From: Dromiciops gliroides
Taxonomy: Eukaryota; Chordata; Mammalia; Microbiotheria; Microbiotheriidae
NCBI RefSeq assembly: GCF_019393635.1
Contig: NC_057866.1
Coordinates: 2,664,223 to 2,728,222 of the forward strand
Length of the DNA stretch: 64,000 nucleotides
Reading direction: 5' to 3'
Each line of letters starts with the position of its first letter. The stretch's first letter is position 1. The notes beneath the pieces are model-generated. The model worked only from the letters and a program-made list of their open reading frames with translations, was not told the origin of the DNA and searched no databases. A program made the translations under genes and the position numbers. This document shows positions 22,501 to 34,500 of the stretch, in pieces.

Positions 22501-23369
22501 ATGTTCAGTGATGACCTGGGCATGTCCTGGGCCCACACCCTTCAGGTAAAGATGAAGAGGCTCCTCTCTTGGAGCTTAAACACATGTACCAGACATTCCT
22601 TGGGTGTCACTTCCCTGGGCCTCTGTAAAATGACGGGGGTCCCTTTCTGCTTTGAGGGTACAATCCTAAGACCGGCTGAGCTCAGGCCTTGTCCAGGCCC
22701 AAGTCCACAGGCCTAGGTCTCAGGGGTGGTCAGCTGGCCTTTAATAACCAGAAGCATCACAGGATAACAGCTCCTTTTCACTCCCCAACCTCCCTTTCCC
22801 CCATCTTATCTCCTGGACCCTCATCCCTCACATACGGGAGGAGAGATTTAGGCAGTCCAGGGAGAGGGAGGAGCAGGAGCTAAGGGCTGGAACCTGGGCT
22901 TCAGACTCAGAGAAGGTGGGATTTTATCTGGTACTTGAAGGAATTCGGAAGGGCTGGAGGAGGCAGCAGACAGTTAAAATGCCTGGAATCTGAAGATAGA
23001 GCTTAGTGTTGGCCATCCCAGTGGGGGGGGGGAGGGGCAGAAGGTGGAAGAAGACTTGAAGGGGGCAGGGGCTGCTCATTAAGAGCTGGCATGGAATTTT
23101 ATTTTACATCCTGGCTATGATGGGGAGTCACTAGAGCTTATTGAATAGGGGATGATATGGTTGGACCGACTGCTGAGTGTAGAATGGGCTGGAGGCAGGA
23201 GACACTTGAGGCAGGCCGAGCCCCAGCCCTCTACCCTGCCCTGCCCATGCCCACCCCCACCCCCTCCTCGGCAGCTCCCTTCCAATGGTCCAGGCCCAAG
23301 GAGCACTGCCTGGCTCGAACCAGAAGGGGAGCAGAATTGAGAGTTGTTATCAAGTTAAAATGTAGAGGC
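22501..23369. other. Intergenic, nothing firmly recognised
   Basis: A stretch near 23095-23170 (GGAGTCACTAGAGCTTATTG, GATATGGTTGGACCGAC) looks like a common old repeat. No gene seen. Confidence 0.4.
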
Positions 23370-23828
23370 TGTCAAGAATGAACATTTCCCAGAGCCAGTT
23401 TCTGGGTAAATTGTAATTGATTTTTATTAATTACATCTAATCAATAAAATGAACTCATATGTTCCTCTGGGTGAAGAGGCCTTACCTGTGGACCCTTCAA
23501 TACTTATAAAGCCTTTGGAAAGGGGGTGCACCTGAGGGTGAAAACCATCTCTGATTGGTTAACAAGTAAGGAGAGAATGACCCTTGTTGGGGCAGCTAGG
23601 TGGTGCAGTGGATAGAGCACCGGCCCTGGAGTCAGGAGTACCTGAGTTCAAATCTGGCCTCAGACACTTAACACTAGCTGTGTGACCCTGGGCAAGTCAC
23701 TTAACCCCAGTTGCCTCACTTAAAAAAAAAATAGAATGACCCTTGTAATGAGGGGTCGGCTTATTCTGAGGCTCTGAGGGACTCAGTCAATCAAAGAGAC
23801 CCCTTCTCTAGGCTAATACTGTGGGTCA
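23370..23828 (-). mobile_element. LTR fossil on the - strand (LTR D), SINE inserted
   Basis: Fossil. On the - strand, a TATA-like CTTTATAAGTATTG near 23505-23520 is followed by a polyadenylation signal TTAATAAAAATC near 23420. The SINE at 23588 sits in its upstream half. Limits are approximate. Confidence 0.45.
23588..23732 (+). mobile_element. Marsupial tRNA-SINE with 14-bp TSD
   Basis: TGGGGCAGCTAGGTGGTGCA head, poly-A tail. The duplication AGAATGACCCTTGT is at 23574-23587 and 23733-23746. Confidence 0.93.
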
Positions 23829-24879
23829 GGACCCATTTTTTCCCGAGAAAGTTTTCTGTGACCCCAGGCATGTAGGGATATCAAATAGGTATACAGAACC
23901 TTTTACTGTTGCCAATTTTGTTCAGTTACACGACCCCATATGGGGCCTCAGAGTTTAAGAAGCTTTGATCTAGACTAGACCTGTCTGACTAAAACAATGG
24001 GCTGGAATACACCAATTCACCTCCAACTGAACCATCCTTCCCTCTCCATCCCATCTAACTTTCCCACTTGGGTGTGTCCGGCCTAATACTTCATCTCTTT
24101 ATCAGCCCTCGACTGCAAAGGCAAGGCCTGGCCTACAGAAGGGGAAAACCTTAGTCCTAATTCAGTAGTTGGCTATTCATAGAGGAGAGAAATAATCATT
24201 GCATTCACGACCTTTGCCACAGATTGGATGAAGGGGCTGGCTGAGAGATAGAGAGGACTTGAGGAGGACACTTGGGCTTTGGGCTGGTCATAGGAGTTTA
24301 ATGGGACACCCATTCTGACACGTGTATCTCTCCACGTGGGCAGTGGAGATGCAAGTCAGGACGTTAAGAGAGAAGTTAGGGCTGGATAAATAGATCTGGG
24401 AAAAAACCAGCATTGGGGTGGTGGTTAAATCCATGGATGCTGATGAGACCACCAGGTGGTCCCTTGCGGTCCCTCCCGCTTCCTAATAGAATGGGGGGCG
24501 GGGGAGGGGTGGAGGCGCCCTCCCCCCTGCAGTTTGGGTTTCATCTTTGTATTTCCAATGTCTAGCATATGATCCAAAAGCGGCCTCTGGGCTCCCGGCC
24601 GGAGCTCCCGGATTACAAACTGGACTAGTGAATGCATTTCCGTTGCGCTTTCCCGCATGCGGAGCCTTAGGGGAAGAGAATTACGGGCCCCCCTCCTTCA
24701 GTTTACAGATGAGTAAACTGAGGATCCTGGAGATGTAGGGCCATGTCCACAGTCACCCCGTAGGGAGGCACAGCGTCAGCACTGGACCTCAGGGGTCTGC
24801 ACTCCCCAAGAGCTGGTGGTCAGGGTTCAGTGTGCGTGTGCGTGTGTCTCTGTTAGCCCCCCAGGCGAGTGCTCCAAGG
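23829..24879. other. CD81 upstream flank
   Basis: No gene seen. A reversed MIR piece lies near 24700-24780 (TTTACAGATGAGTAAACTGA). CpG density rises from about 24560 towards the promoter. Confidence 0.5.
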
Positions 24880-25517
24880 CCTCTCCGGGGAGCCGCCCCC
24901 CGCCCCCGCAACGGAAGCCGCAGGGCCATAGAAGAAGCCGCAGGGTTTCCGCGGCCTTATCTCGGCCAGGGCGCTCGGCCCCAGGCCGGGCTGGACAGCG
25001 CCTCGCGGGGCGCCTTCTTCTCCAGCCTCCATCGCCTGGGCCGCCTGGGCCGCCTGGGCCGCCCGGGCCGCCTGGGCCGCCTGGGCCCGGGCCGGCACCG
25101 GCAGGGGAAGGAAGGCCCAGGTCCGGCTCTCGGCGCCCCTCGGCCCCCGGCGCGCCCTGCCCCCGCAGGCGGGCCAGGGGGAGGGGCGCCGGGAGCTGGG
25201 GGGCGGGGCGGGGCGGGGCCTGTCCCGGGAGGGCGGGGCGGGGGGCGGGGGAGGAGGGTGGCCACTGAGCGCCGGGCAGAGAAGAGCCAGAGCGGTGAGC
25301 TCAGCTAGCGCGGCGGTGGCGGCGGGATCTGCGGAGCTTCTGGACGCGAGCGAGGCCGAGCAGCCAGCCCCGGCCCGAGCCCGAGCCCCCCGAGCCCCCC
25401 GAGCGCCCCCGAGCCCCTCGCCTCCAGTGTCCGCCCGTGCGTCCGGCCGCGCCGCGCCCAGCGAGCCCAGCCAGTCCGGCCCGCCCCGACACAGTCCCCG
25501 CCGCCGCAGCAGCAGCC
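24880..25517 (+). promoter_or_regulatory. CD81: CD81 CpG-island promoter and 5' UTR
   Basis: A very GC- and CpG-dense stretch ends at the CD81 start codon. A cluster of GC boxes (repeated GGGGCGGGG) lies at about 25200-25255 and no TATA box is visible. This fits a broad SP1-driven housekeeping promoter, with transcription probably starting near 25260-25320. The exact start is inferred. Long open frames here come from GC content and are not genes. Confidence 0.75.
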
Positions 25518-25583
25518 ATGGGGGTGGAGGGCTGCACCAAGTGCATCAAATACCTGCTCTTCGTCTTCAATTTCGTCTTCTGG
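25518..25583 (+). CDS. CD81: CD81 coding exon 1 (residues 1-22)
   Basis: Codes the cytoplasmic N-terminus with palmitoylation sites C6 and C9 and the first half of TM1. It ends in phase 0 after W22 at donor GTGAGTG. The ATG sits in AGCAGCCATGG, a good initiation context. The exon lies in a CpG island. Confidence 0.97.
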
Positions 25584-28500
25584 GTGAGTGAGGGGCCGCC
25601 ATCAGGACGGCTGGGGGAGAGCGTGCGCCCTGCCGGGAGGCCGAACGGGCCAGGCCCTTGGCCATGGGGAGGGTCCCTGGCCTGCTCCCGCCGCCGCGGA
25701 CGTGTGTGTGTGTGTGCGCGTGTGTGTGTGTGCCTGTGTGTGTGTGTGCCTGTGTGTGTGCGTGTGTGTGTGCGCGTGTGTGTGTGCCTGTGTGTGTGTG
25801 CGCGCGCGTGTGTGTGCGTGTGTGTGCGCAGGGTGTGCGTGGGCACGTACATGGGGACTGGGGGGGGGGACACAGACAATGGAGCTGCTTCCTCGGGCGG
25901 GGGTGGTTTGCCTGGGAAGGGCAGCCCCCCTCCCCCTCCCTAGCTCAGCCTCAGGGAGGGGCGTCCATGAGGAATGGGAGCTGAGGAGGGGGGTTGAGGC
26001 TGCGGCCCGAGGTGAAGTTGTCCAACCACCTGTGAGCGTCGGTCAGTCCGTCCGTCTGTCCACCAGTCTATCCAGGCTTCTGTGGCTGTTTTGAGGCGCG
26101 GGGGTGGGGGGCAGTCTGGGCGGGGAGGCCCCACATTGGTCAGCGTACGCAGCTGTTGCGGGGAGTCTGAATCCAGCTGCTTTCTCCACAGGGGCTTTGG
26201 GGTGTGGACAGTTGGGGGGGACCTTCTCCTCTCCCAGGCTTGGCTCACTGTGGGCAGATACGCTGGGGGCCACTGGAGGAGGCCCTGGTGTGTGCTTGTG
26301 AGTGGGCGACAGAGCTTCGGGACCAGGAAGCCGAGGAAGGGACTTCCCATCAGATAGCGGACTCTCAGCTCGCCCTCAGACCCGGCGGGGGGGGGGGGGG
26401 GGACGACGACCACGACCTTGAATACTCCCCCTCCCCCGGCCCAGTGGAGCCTACAAGCAGAGTTCCTGCTCCCTCTATTCCCAAGGGAGTTTCCTTGAGA
26501 GCCCAGGCCCAGGCCCACCATGTCTCTCCCCCCTCCCCCCCACGGGCTTGGGGAACGAGGCAGGAGGCAGTTGTGGCTCCAGGACTAGGCTGGTGCCGCC
26601 TCCCAAGGAGGGGAGTGGGCATGCGCTGGGCACTGGACAAGTCCCATTTGAGGAGGTGGCCCTGAGACCTGGGCCCTGAAAGGAGCCTGTTAGCCTGGGG
26701 TGGGGGTGGGGCTGGGCACCTTCACTGAGTGGCTGTTGGTGGGCTCACCCCAGGGCCCAGAGGTGCCTTCTCTTACACTCATGCATACATGGGGACGGGC
26801 GGGGTGAGCCATAAGGGAGGAGGGGAAGGGGAGTCTGAGAGACCTGACAGCCCCCACCCCCCAAAATGCCTTCCCTCTAAGGTGGGTCAGGTTGCCGGAT
26901 GCCCAATGTAGGTGACTGGGGGGCAGGGGTTCCTAAGGGTAAGCAAACAAGTAGGCCTGCCCATCCTGGGCATGCAGGACCCTTCCCTCCTTCGGCCCAG
27001 GCCTGCCTGCTGGAATCCTAGCTCCCATGTACTTGTGTGTTGTCTTTGGGTCTTTCCCCAAGGGTGAAGGGCCCAGGGAAGAGCCTGGCCTGGCCTGGGG
27101 GGGGGGGGGGAGTTGGAAGAGAGAGAGAGAGAGAGATCTCAAGCATGAGAGTTGAGTATGTGTAAGCATGTGTGTGTGTGAGCGTGTACATACACATACT
27201 CAGGGTTGACAACATCCAGGCTGCCAGTGCTGGCTCTCTATCATTCTGGAGTTCCCTAAGGTGTACAGAGTCTAGGATCTGTCTGTTCTCATTTCTTTGG
27301 GAGGGAAAGATTACCACCTGTAGTCCTCATATTTTATGAATGAGCAAACTGAGGCACACAGAAATGAAATGACTTGATTAAGGTCATTAAGCTAGTGTCA
27401 CTGGTGGGATCTGAACCCACGTCTCCCACCTCCACTTAGCCCTCTGTGTGTCCTCCATCTAAGTGGGAGGGCTCTGGCTCTGTCGCTGAACCTGCCTCTC
27501 CTCATCTCTGCGAGGGGTGGGAGGGGGGTGTTTTCTGTTGCTGTGGGGGTGAGGAGAACGTGGGCCCCACTCTCTTCCTGGTGCTAGGTTTTGTTTTCTG
27601 TTGACCTCTGTTCCCGAGGTGGGGGTGGGTGGTTTTGTTTCGGTTTCCTGTCATTCTCAAGTTCTGTTGCTTAATTTTAGAGTGAGGGGAGAGGAAGGTA
27701 TGAGAGGCCAGGAACAGAAGGATGTATGAGCAGCCTTTGGGCCAGCCTCTTACCTCCCTGCTGCTCTTCATGTCCTGGGGGGAAGCTGGAATCTCGCCCC
27801 GGGAGTCCCTCGGTTTGCTTCCCAGGCAGCCCCCCCAGCCTGCACCAGCCAGACTCCCCTTTTTTGCCCCTTTCAAGTGGCAGCTTGGGGTCGGGGGTCT
27901 GAGCTGAGCAGGACGGTCGGCTGGTGCAGGCAGAGGGGTCTGGGCTGGAGATAGAAGTCCCGGGGAGGGAGCCCTCTCTGGCCCAGGGGCCCTGCTGGTG
28001 AACCCTAGTGCCCCATAGGAGGGCCAGTGGCAGAGCCCCCGTTTGTCAGACAGGGGCAGGGCTCTGCCTGAGGACCCCCGGGCGGTAAGGAGCAGGGCTG
28101 GCGTTGTCTCCAGCCCGTGTCGTCAGGAGAGCTGGAGTCCAGCCCTGATGCTGGAGATAACTGGCTGGTGACCTTGGGGTCAGTGCCAGGGAAGGGAGGC
28201 AGGCACAGGTCCTGAGGCGGGATGTGAACTTTGCCACTTGTCCCCTGTGAGCCCAAAGAGGCTCTGCCCCTTTCCGCTCTCAGTTTCCCCATCTGTACGG
28301 TGAGTTGAGTTCTCTACCACCTCCATGTCACTTCCCTCTCTTGAGGCTGTTTCTAGCTGCCACATGAAGGTGAAGCCGGGCTTGGCTCCCCGCCTGGGGC
28401 TAGCCAGGGAGGGTCCAGCTTGCGGAAGGATTGGCACTGCCTGGGCCCAGGATAATGGCACCGGGCAGCCAAGCTGGGGAGGAAGTAGGGGGGTGGGGAC

Positions 28501-31500
28501 TGAGTGGCTCCTTGAGACCCTTTGCATGTTCTCATCCCCTATCCACTGAGGCGCAGCGGAAGCTGATGGGAAGACCCGCAGGGCTGTAGAAACTCGGGGC
28601 TCTCCCCATGAGGTGTTGGGGCTTTCTGGCCTGGGGAGCCCAGGATGGCAGAATAGGCTGGTCCCGGGCACGGTGGGAGCCAGTGGCTCCAACCAGTTAT
28701 CCCCCTTTTTGCCTGTCTCTGGGCATCTCTGTGGGTTTGATGAGACACTGGAGATGACATGTAGACGTCAGCCTCAGTTTCCCCCTCTTTTAAATAGACA
28801 CCTTAGAGAACACCAGGTACATTAGATCCTTTTGTGAGGATTGGGGGAGCCAGAGTTGAGAGAGACCTGGGGTTCTGCTCCTCTCTAGCCCCTCATTCTG
28901 CAGGGGCAACTGAGGGGGGAAACAGGACCAGAGAGAGAGAGAGAGAGAGTGGGTCCTGCCTGGGCTCACACTGACCACCTTCTGGTCTGTATTAATCGAT
29001 TAACAGTAACGCATTAAGCTCATATTCTCATGCCTATGGTTAATGGACGCCAAGGGGAGAACCCAGAAAGGGGGATGCCGGCCATGCACGTGTTGGATCT
29101 CTCGGAGGCAGGGCAACTGGGCCCGGGTCTGGTAGCTTCTTGGTGGAGCTCTGAGGTTTGGTAGGTAAAGAGGGGATTCGATTGGTGAACCGCAGGAGGA
29201 AGGGAGCAGACGGGTGCGCCACAGGAGCAGACTCGTGGTTGGGGAACCCCTGGGCAGCCCAGGTCACCAGAAGCAGGCAGTGGCTCTCTGCTAGGGTTGT
29301 GGCAGTTAGGGCAAACCTCAGGAAGGGCAGGTGGCTTCCCAGATAACAAGCACACGTTCAACCTCAACTTTGTTCTCTTCTCCTTTTGTCCTGCTTGTAG
29401 TTGTCAGGATTTTGCTTTTAAAAGCCTATCCCCCCAACACCTTCCCTCCACAGAATCATGAGGGGGTGAGGGCGGGGAGAGGTAAATGCCAACAGCATTC
29501 CCATCTTATAGAGGGGTTGTGTGTCCTCAGAGGAGAGATCCAGCCAGAACTGGGAGGCAGGCAGCTCAGAGGTTGTCCAGTCCAATTTTTTAGATGCCCA
29601 GAGAGGGGTGGTGATCTACCCAGCATCACACAGCGAAGGTCAGAGGTGGGCACTTCCTGACTCATCTCTTTGTGCCCCACCCCATCTCAAGACCTTGTTC
29701 AGGGCCTCACTTGGGAACGGTGGGGGGTGGGGGTGGGGGGAGGGGTCATCTTTCCTCTGCCTCTTGGTGAAAGGCCGGTTAGAGTTGGCTGCTGGAAGCC
29801 TGGGTTTAGTTTCCGGATGCTGGCCCCTGGCATTAGCTGAGGAGCCCTTTAAGGGCCCCGCATGCCCATCAGAGATCGGCTTCCATTGCCCTGGGAAGGA
29901 GCTGTCTGTTGGGTGGCAGTGGGCCAGGCCTGAAGCCAACCGCCTGGTCTCCAGGATGATAGTTAATTAGACCGCATTGTAGGCCTGAGGCTAAGGCCGA
30001 CCCTTACCAGCCCCTGCATGGGGAAGGATTTCCATGTCTTACTCAGCCAGTGCATGGGGGCTGGTCAGGAGTGGCCATGGGGCTTTCCATGCCCACCCTT
30101 GGGTCTGGATGGAGCCCAGTGGAGAGGAGGGGACCCTCGTAGTGTGTGGTCTTGCTAGAGGCCCTGGGTTCTCCCTGGGAGGAGCTGGCAGGGTTAGGAG
30201 GATGGGGCAGGGGCAGCCTGCTGCCTGGGAGCGTCAGACATTCCAGATGGAGGTGCCAGGGGTGGTAGGTCCCCTGGTATTGGGCACCTTTGGGCAGAGA
30301 GGACAGAGAGCCTTGGTGACGGGGAGACTGTGCGATCCAGAACATGGTGCAAGACAGGCCCTGCATTTTTTAAAAAGCACGTTCTGGTTTTTTCAGTGAA
30401 CAAAAATGGACTTTTCTCTCCCTACTTCACTAGGGGAGAAACCCCAAAGCCCTTATAACCAGGATGTATAGTCAGAAAACCCAGATTCACTCCCTGGCCA
30501 TGTCCAAAAACCATGTGTGTGGTGGCTGGCAGCCTGTGTCCCTCCCCGGTTTGTGACAGGAAGTGGGCAGTGGCTTCCTGCCGATGGCCGTGGACTGCCG
30601 AGGTGATCCCGCTTCTTGGGTCTTTCCCAGGTGTTTGCTGGGCCTTATATTTGTTCCTATGAGGCCTCTGACTCGTCTCTGAAAATGGAAGGCAGGTCCT
30701 TCACCTGGGCCAGGCAACTGGTTTCTGCCATGTTTTTATGACTGTGTTTGAATATAATTGATTTCCTTGGTCATCTATTTTATGCATTTAAAAACCTGAT
30801 TCTGAGAAGGAGTGTCTAGGCTTGGCCAGACAGCCAAAGGGAGTCCAGGACACAGAAAAAGGGTCCGCTTCTGCCTCTCACAGTTAAGTTCTCCTTCCTA
30901 GCCTTGTCCTTAACAGGGCCCTCCAATGGTGGGGGCCTTGCTGGTGGACTCACTTTAATTGCCGCAGCCCAACCTTGGAAACTCTCCCTCTTTCCCAGAT
31001 GGGGAGATAAGCAGAAACTGCTTAGGACAGGAGCCAGTTGGTGCAGAATAAAAGAGCCCACCCAGCCTGGGCCTCAGAACCCTCGGTTCACACCTCAGCC
31101 CTGCTTCTGATGGAGTGACCTTGGGCAAGTGCCTTACCCTTCCCTTAGTTTTCCCATCTGAATGGCGTGGGTGTGAGTTTCTGTGGCCTTGACTGTCCCT
31201 TCTCTTTTTGGTGATGCAGCTGGTCCCTGTAGATGAGGTCAGGGCTCCCCATGTCCTAGGGCCAGATCTTCCCATGTCCTGACTTTCATCGAAGGGCAGT
31301 TTTTTACCTGACTTCCTGTCATCTGCGCATAGGATGCTTTTCCCTAAGGTACTGATGGGTGTTTACGAGCCAGGGGGCCAGTCAGAGACCTTCGGGCACT
31401 CCACTGGAGGCGGCTTCCCAAGTGGCCGTTGACTCATTCTTATTTGGGCTCAGCCTGCAACGTGCCCTGTTTTCATCTAATTGTATTATCACCTTCCTCT

Positions 31501-34500
31501 GCCTTCCTCCCCTCCCCCATCGCTCTGCCTTCTTCCCAACAAGATAATGAAAGACACCTTGTTTTACATCTGGAGAAACTGAGGCCGGGAGAGGAGGGGA
31601 CTGAAGAAAGGGAGCCCAGACCGCCAGATGCTTCAGTGAATGGATTTATCTGTGCTGTCAGCAGCGCCCAGGCCTTTTCTTGTTCTCTGTCTGTCTCCTC
31701 TGCACATAGTAGGCCCTTAACACCGAAGGACCAGGCTTAGCGAGTGGAGAATCGGCAGCCAAATCCAGGGGCTCCTTGTAGGTATTTGTTCTCGCCTCCC
31801 TCACGTGAATGTGCAGGAGCTAAAAATACCCAGCCAGGAGAACAGCCTTTCATGGAGGAGGGCGGAGGGGCCGCCTTGGAAAGCATCTTAAAACATGCCC
31901 CACAAAGTGCAGGAGTCAGAGCGGGGCCTCAGAGACCACTCGGCGCAGTCCCCTTGTTTTATAGCGGCCGACCCCGAGAGGATGGAGTGACTTGTCCAGG
32001 ACACCGTGAGTGAGGGTCTGAGGCAGGATTTGAACCCGGGCAGGGTCGTTCTGTGCTCCCCGAGAGAGCTTTGTGGAGAAGGCAGTGTTTTCAGTGGACC
32101 TTGAAGCATGGGACAAGCGCCCCCTTCTGCAGTGTTGCTCAGCCTCCTCACCCCTACCGCTCCGACTGTGGGTGGGGAGAAGGCCGGGACTACCTTGAAG
32201 TTGAAGGGCTTGCCCTGGGATGATGGGGTGCCTGACCCTCCTAGCAGGGCCCTGAGCAGAGTCTGGGGGACGGGAAGCCCCACCAGGAGCCCCGAGCTGC
32301 TGGGATCCTGGGCCTGGAAGCAATCAGGTCTTTGGCCAGAGAGGCTGGAAAAAGGGAATGGAGGCCTTGGGGCCTGCAGACTCTTCTTCCTAAGGCCCCT
32401 TCAAGGCTGTCGCCCTGCTCCAGCACACGCACGCGCACACACACACTGCACACATGCATGCACTCACACACGTGGACTCCCAACAGTGTACACAGTGCTT
32501 CCCCTTCTCTTACAAAGTGACCACTCCTGTCCAGGGTCCAGCCTGGCCCTGAGGGCCCTCCCTGATGAAACAGGATGAACCCTGCTTCAATCTGGGGCCT
32601 GGAGGTTTGGCCGAGTGCCCGGGCAGAAGGAGGACCCCCTCTCGGGGGTGTAGAGCCCTCCAAGGGTCCTCCCCCAGCCAGGTCTCCCCTTGCAGAGCCT
32701 GGCCTGGGTGGTCAGTGACGATGACCTGGTTCAGGGCAGCCATGGGCCCCGCCGGGGCCAGGTGAGAGGCTGCTATCAGGCAGTGGTAGAGGTCCCTGGG
32801 GGACATGCTGTCGCCGGCTGGGTGGATGCAGGAAACCAGAGGGGCCCCCAGAGATGGGGGTGCCATATTCTTACGAATTGAGAATGGAGGGGAACATTTT
32901 GCCGTTGAAGGAGGGATTGGGGAGGGGCCTGTGTCTGGGCCCAGTGCGGGCCGGCCTATCACATCTGCCTTGCATGCTCTGGTTCTGGGCTCTCTGGATC
33001 CCTCTGCCTCAGCCCTTGGTGGGCCGGCCCTAGGCTGGGCTCCCACAACCCCCCCCTCCCCAGCCGGGGTTTCCATGGCAACGACCCAAGGATCGCCACC
33101 TTCCTCAGCAGTCACAGCCAGGGCATCCTCGGTGCCTCAGGCCAAAGGGCATCCCCAGGCTCCTTCCTCCCCTCTCTGTTCAGGCCTTTCTACAGGCCCC
33201 TCTGTCACCACACAAGGGAGAGGGGGGCTGAGGCCCAGAGAGGGTAAAGAGATGGGCCAGAGTCCCCTGGGGAGGCATCCTGGGGCTGCTGCCCCTCTCT
33301 TCCTTGGTGCTCTGTTTTCAGAAGGCAGGAGGGATGGGACCTGCCTGGGAAGGCCTCTGGTGTTTGTGAGAGCCCAGGCAGGGGAGCCGCCCCCGGGGGC
33401 CTCTGCCAGTCCTCAGGTGACACAAGGCCTCCAGGTGGGCTGGGTACTGTTTCTCCCAGGTGTCTGTAATTGAAAGGGGAACCCCTGGGCTCCCTAGAAA
33501 CTCAGCCCAGGAAGAGAGCTGGGCCACTGGCTTCTGGCCAGCATCCTGAGTGAGAAGAGCTCACTCGGCTCTGCTTGCAGACCTCCAGGGAGGGGGAAGC
33601 TTATCCCCTCGCCTTGGGCTGGTGTCCAGCCTGTGGCGCCTGCCCGCCACATCCCCTTTGCCTCCTGTGTGCGAGGGCCCCCTCCCGAGGCTTCCTCTCT
33701 GCAGGGTGCCATAGCCATGCCCTTCCACCCATCTGTGTGGCGGGATCTTGAGGCCCATCCTGGCCGCCCCGCCCCCTCTGGATGTGCCCCCCAGCAAACA
33801 AAGATGCCCAGGATGGGCCTCGGCACTTCATCTTACTGCAGCTTGTGGGCAGCCGTGTTCTACCACTGAGTCACTGGGCCTGCAGCCAACCAAGAAGCAT
33901 TAATTAAGTACTCAGTGCATACCTAGCGATATCGACTTACGAGCAGGTCAATAGGCCTAAGGGAGATTTGATTCTGGAGGCGGAACAGGCCCCTGAGCCT
34001 GCCCTCCTCAGCCTAGCACTCATGCCTTGCTCTTTTTAAGCCCAGGGTCAGGTCTGACTCCTCCTCATACTAAGAACAGCTGGCCAGCCATAGGAGGGAG
34101 GGCGTTCTCTCCTATCCCTGGGAGTTTTCTCTGGCCGCTCCCCCCCCCCACACACTCCTCCTCCATCTATCTCTGCCAACCTGCTGCGTGAGACATGAGT
34201 CCTCTGGGTCATTCTCCGAATGATTAGGAGTGGGCTTGCTTTACCTTTTATCCATTGGGGAATGGCTTTTGGTCTTGTCAGGGGCTAGTCTAGTCCTCTC
34301 TGAGTCTTGTCTACCAGAGTTAGCCGCCCAGTGATAGGGCTCACCTGACCCACCTCAGTGGTCCTCGGGAGGCTGCTTGGCCTGCATGCTGCGAGTCCCG
34401 GGTGTGTGTGGGAGGCAGGAGCTGGATTGTGGACCAGGAGGCTCCGCTTCTCATTTTGCCTTTGTGACCCTCCCCCGCTCCTCTTGCTTGGGTTTGTTTG

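Noticed and set aside
1-24800. TSPAN32 or ASCL2 exons upstream of CD81
   Set aside because: Expected upstream by synteny, but no tetraspanin CCG loop, TM-coding exon or bHLH motif was found on either strand. They probably lie beyond the window.
24816-25308. Open frames of 150-160 codons in the CD81 CpG island
   Set aside because: Proline/glycine/arginine-rich frames caused by GC boxes; promoter and 5' UTR sequence.
25588-26094. Cysteine-valine-rich frames in CD81 intron 1
   Set aside because: Translations of the TG/CG alternating tract.
32805-33473. 222-codon open frame in CD81 intron 1
   Set aside because: GC-rich, matched by antisense frames, no family signal or exon-like splice context.
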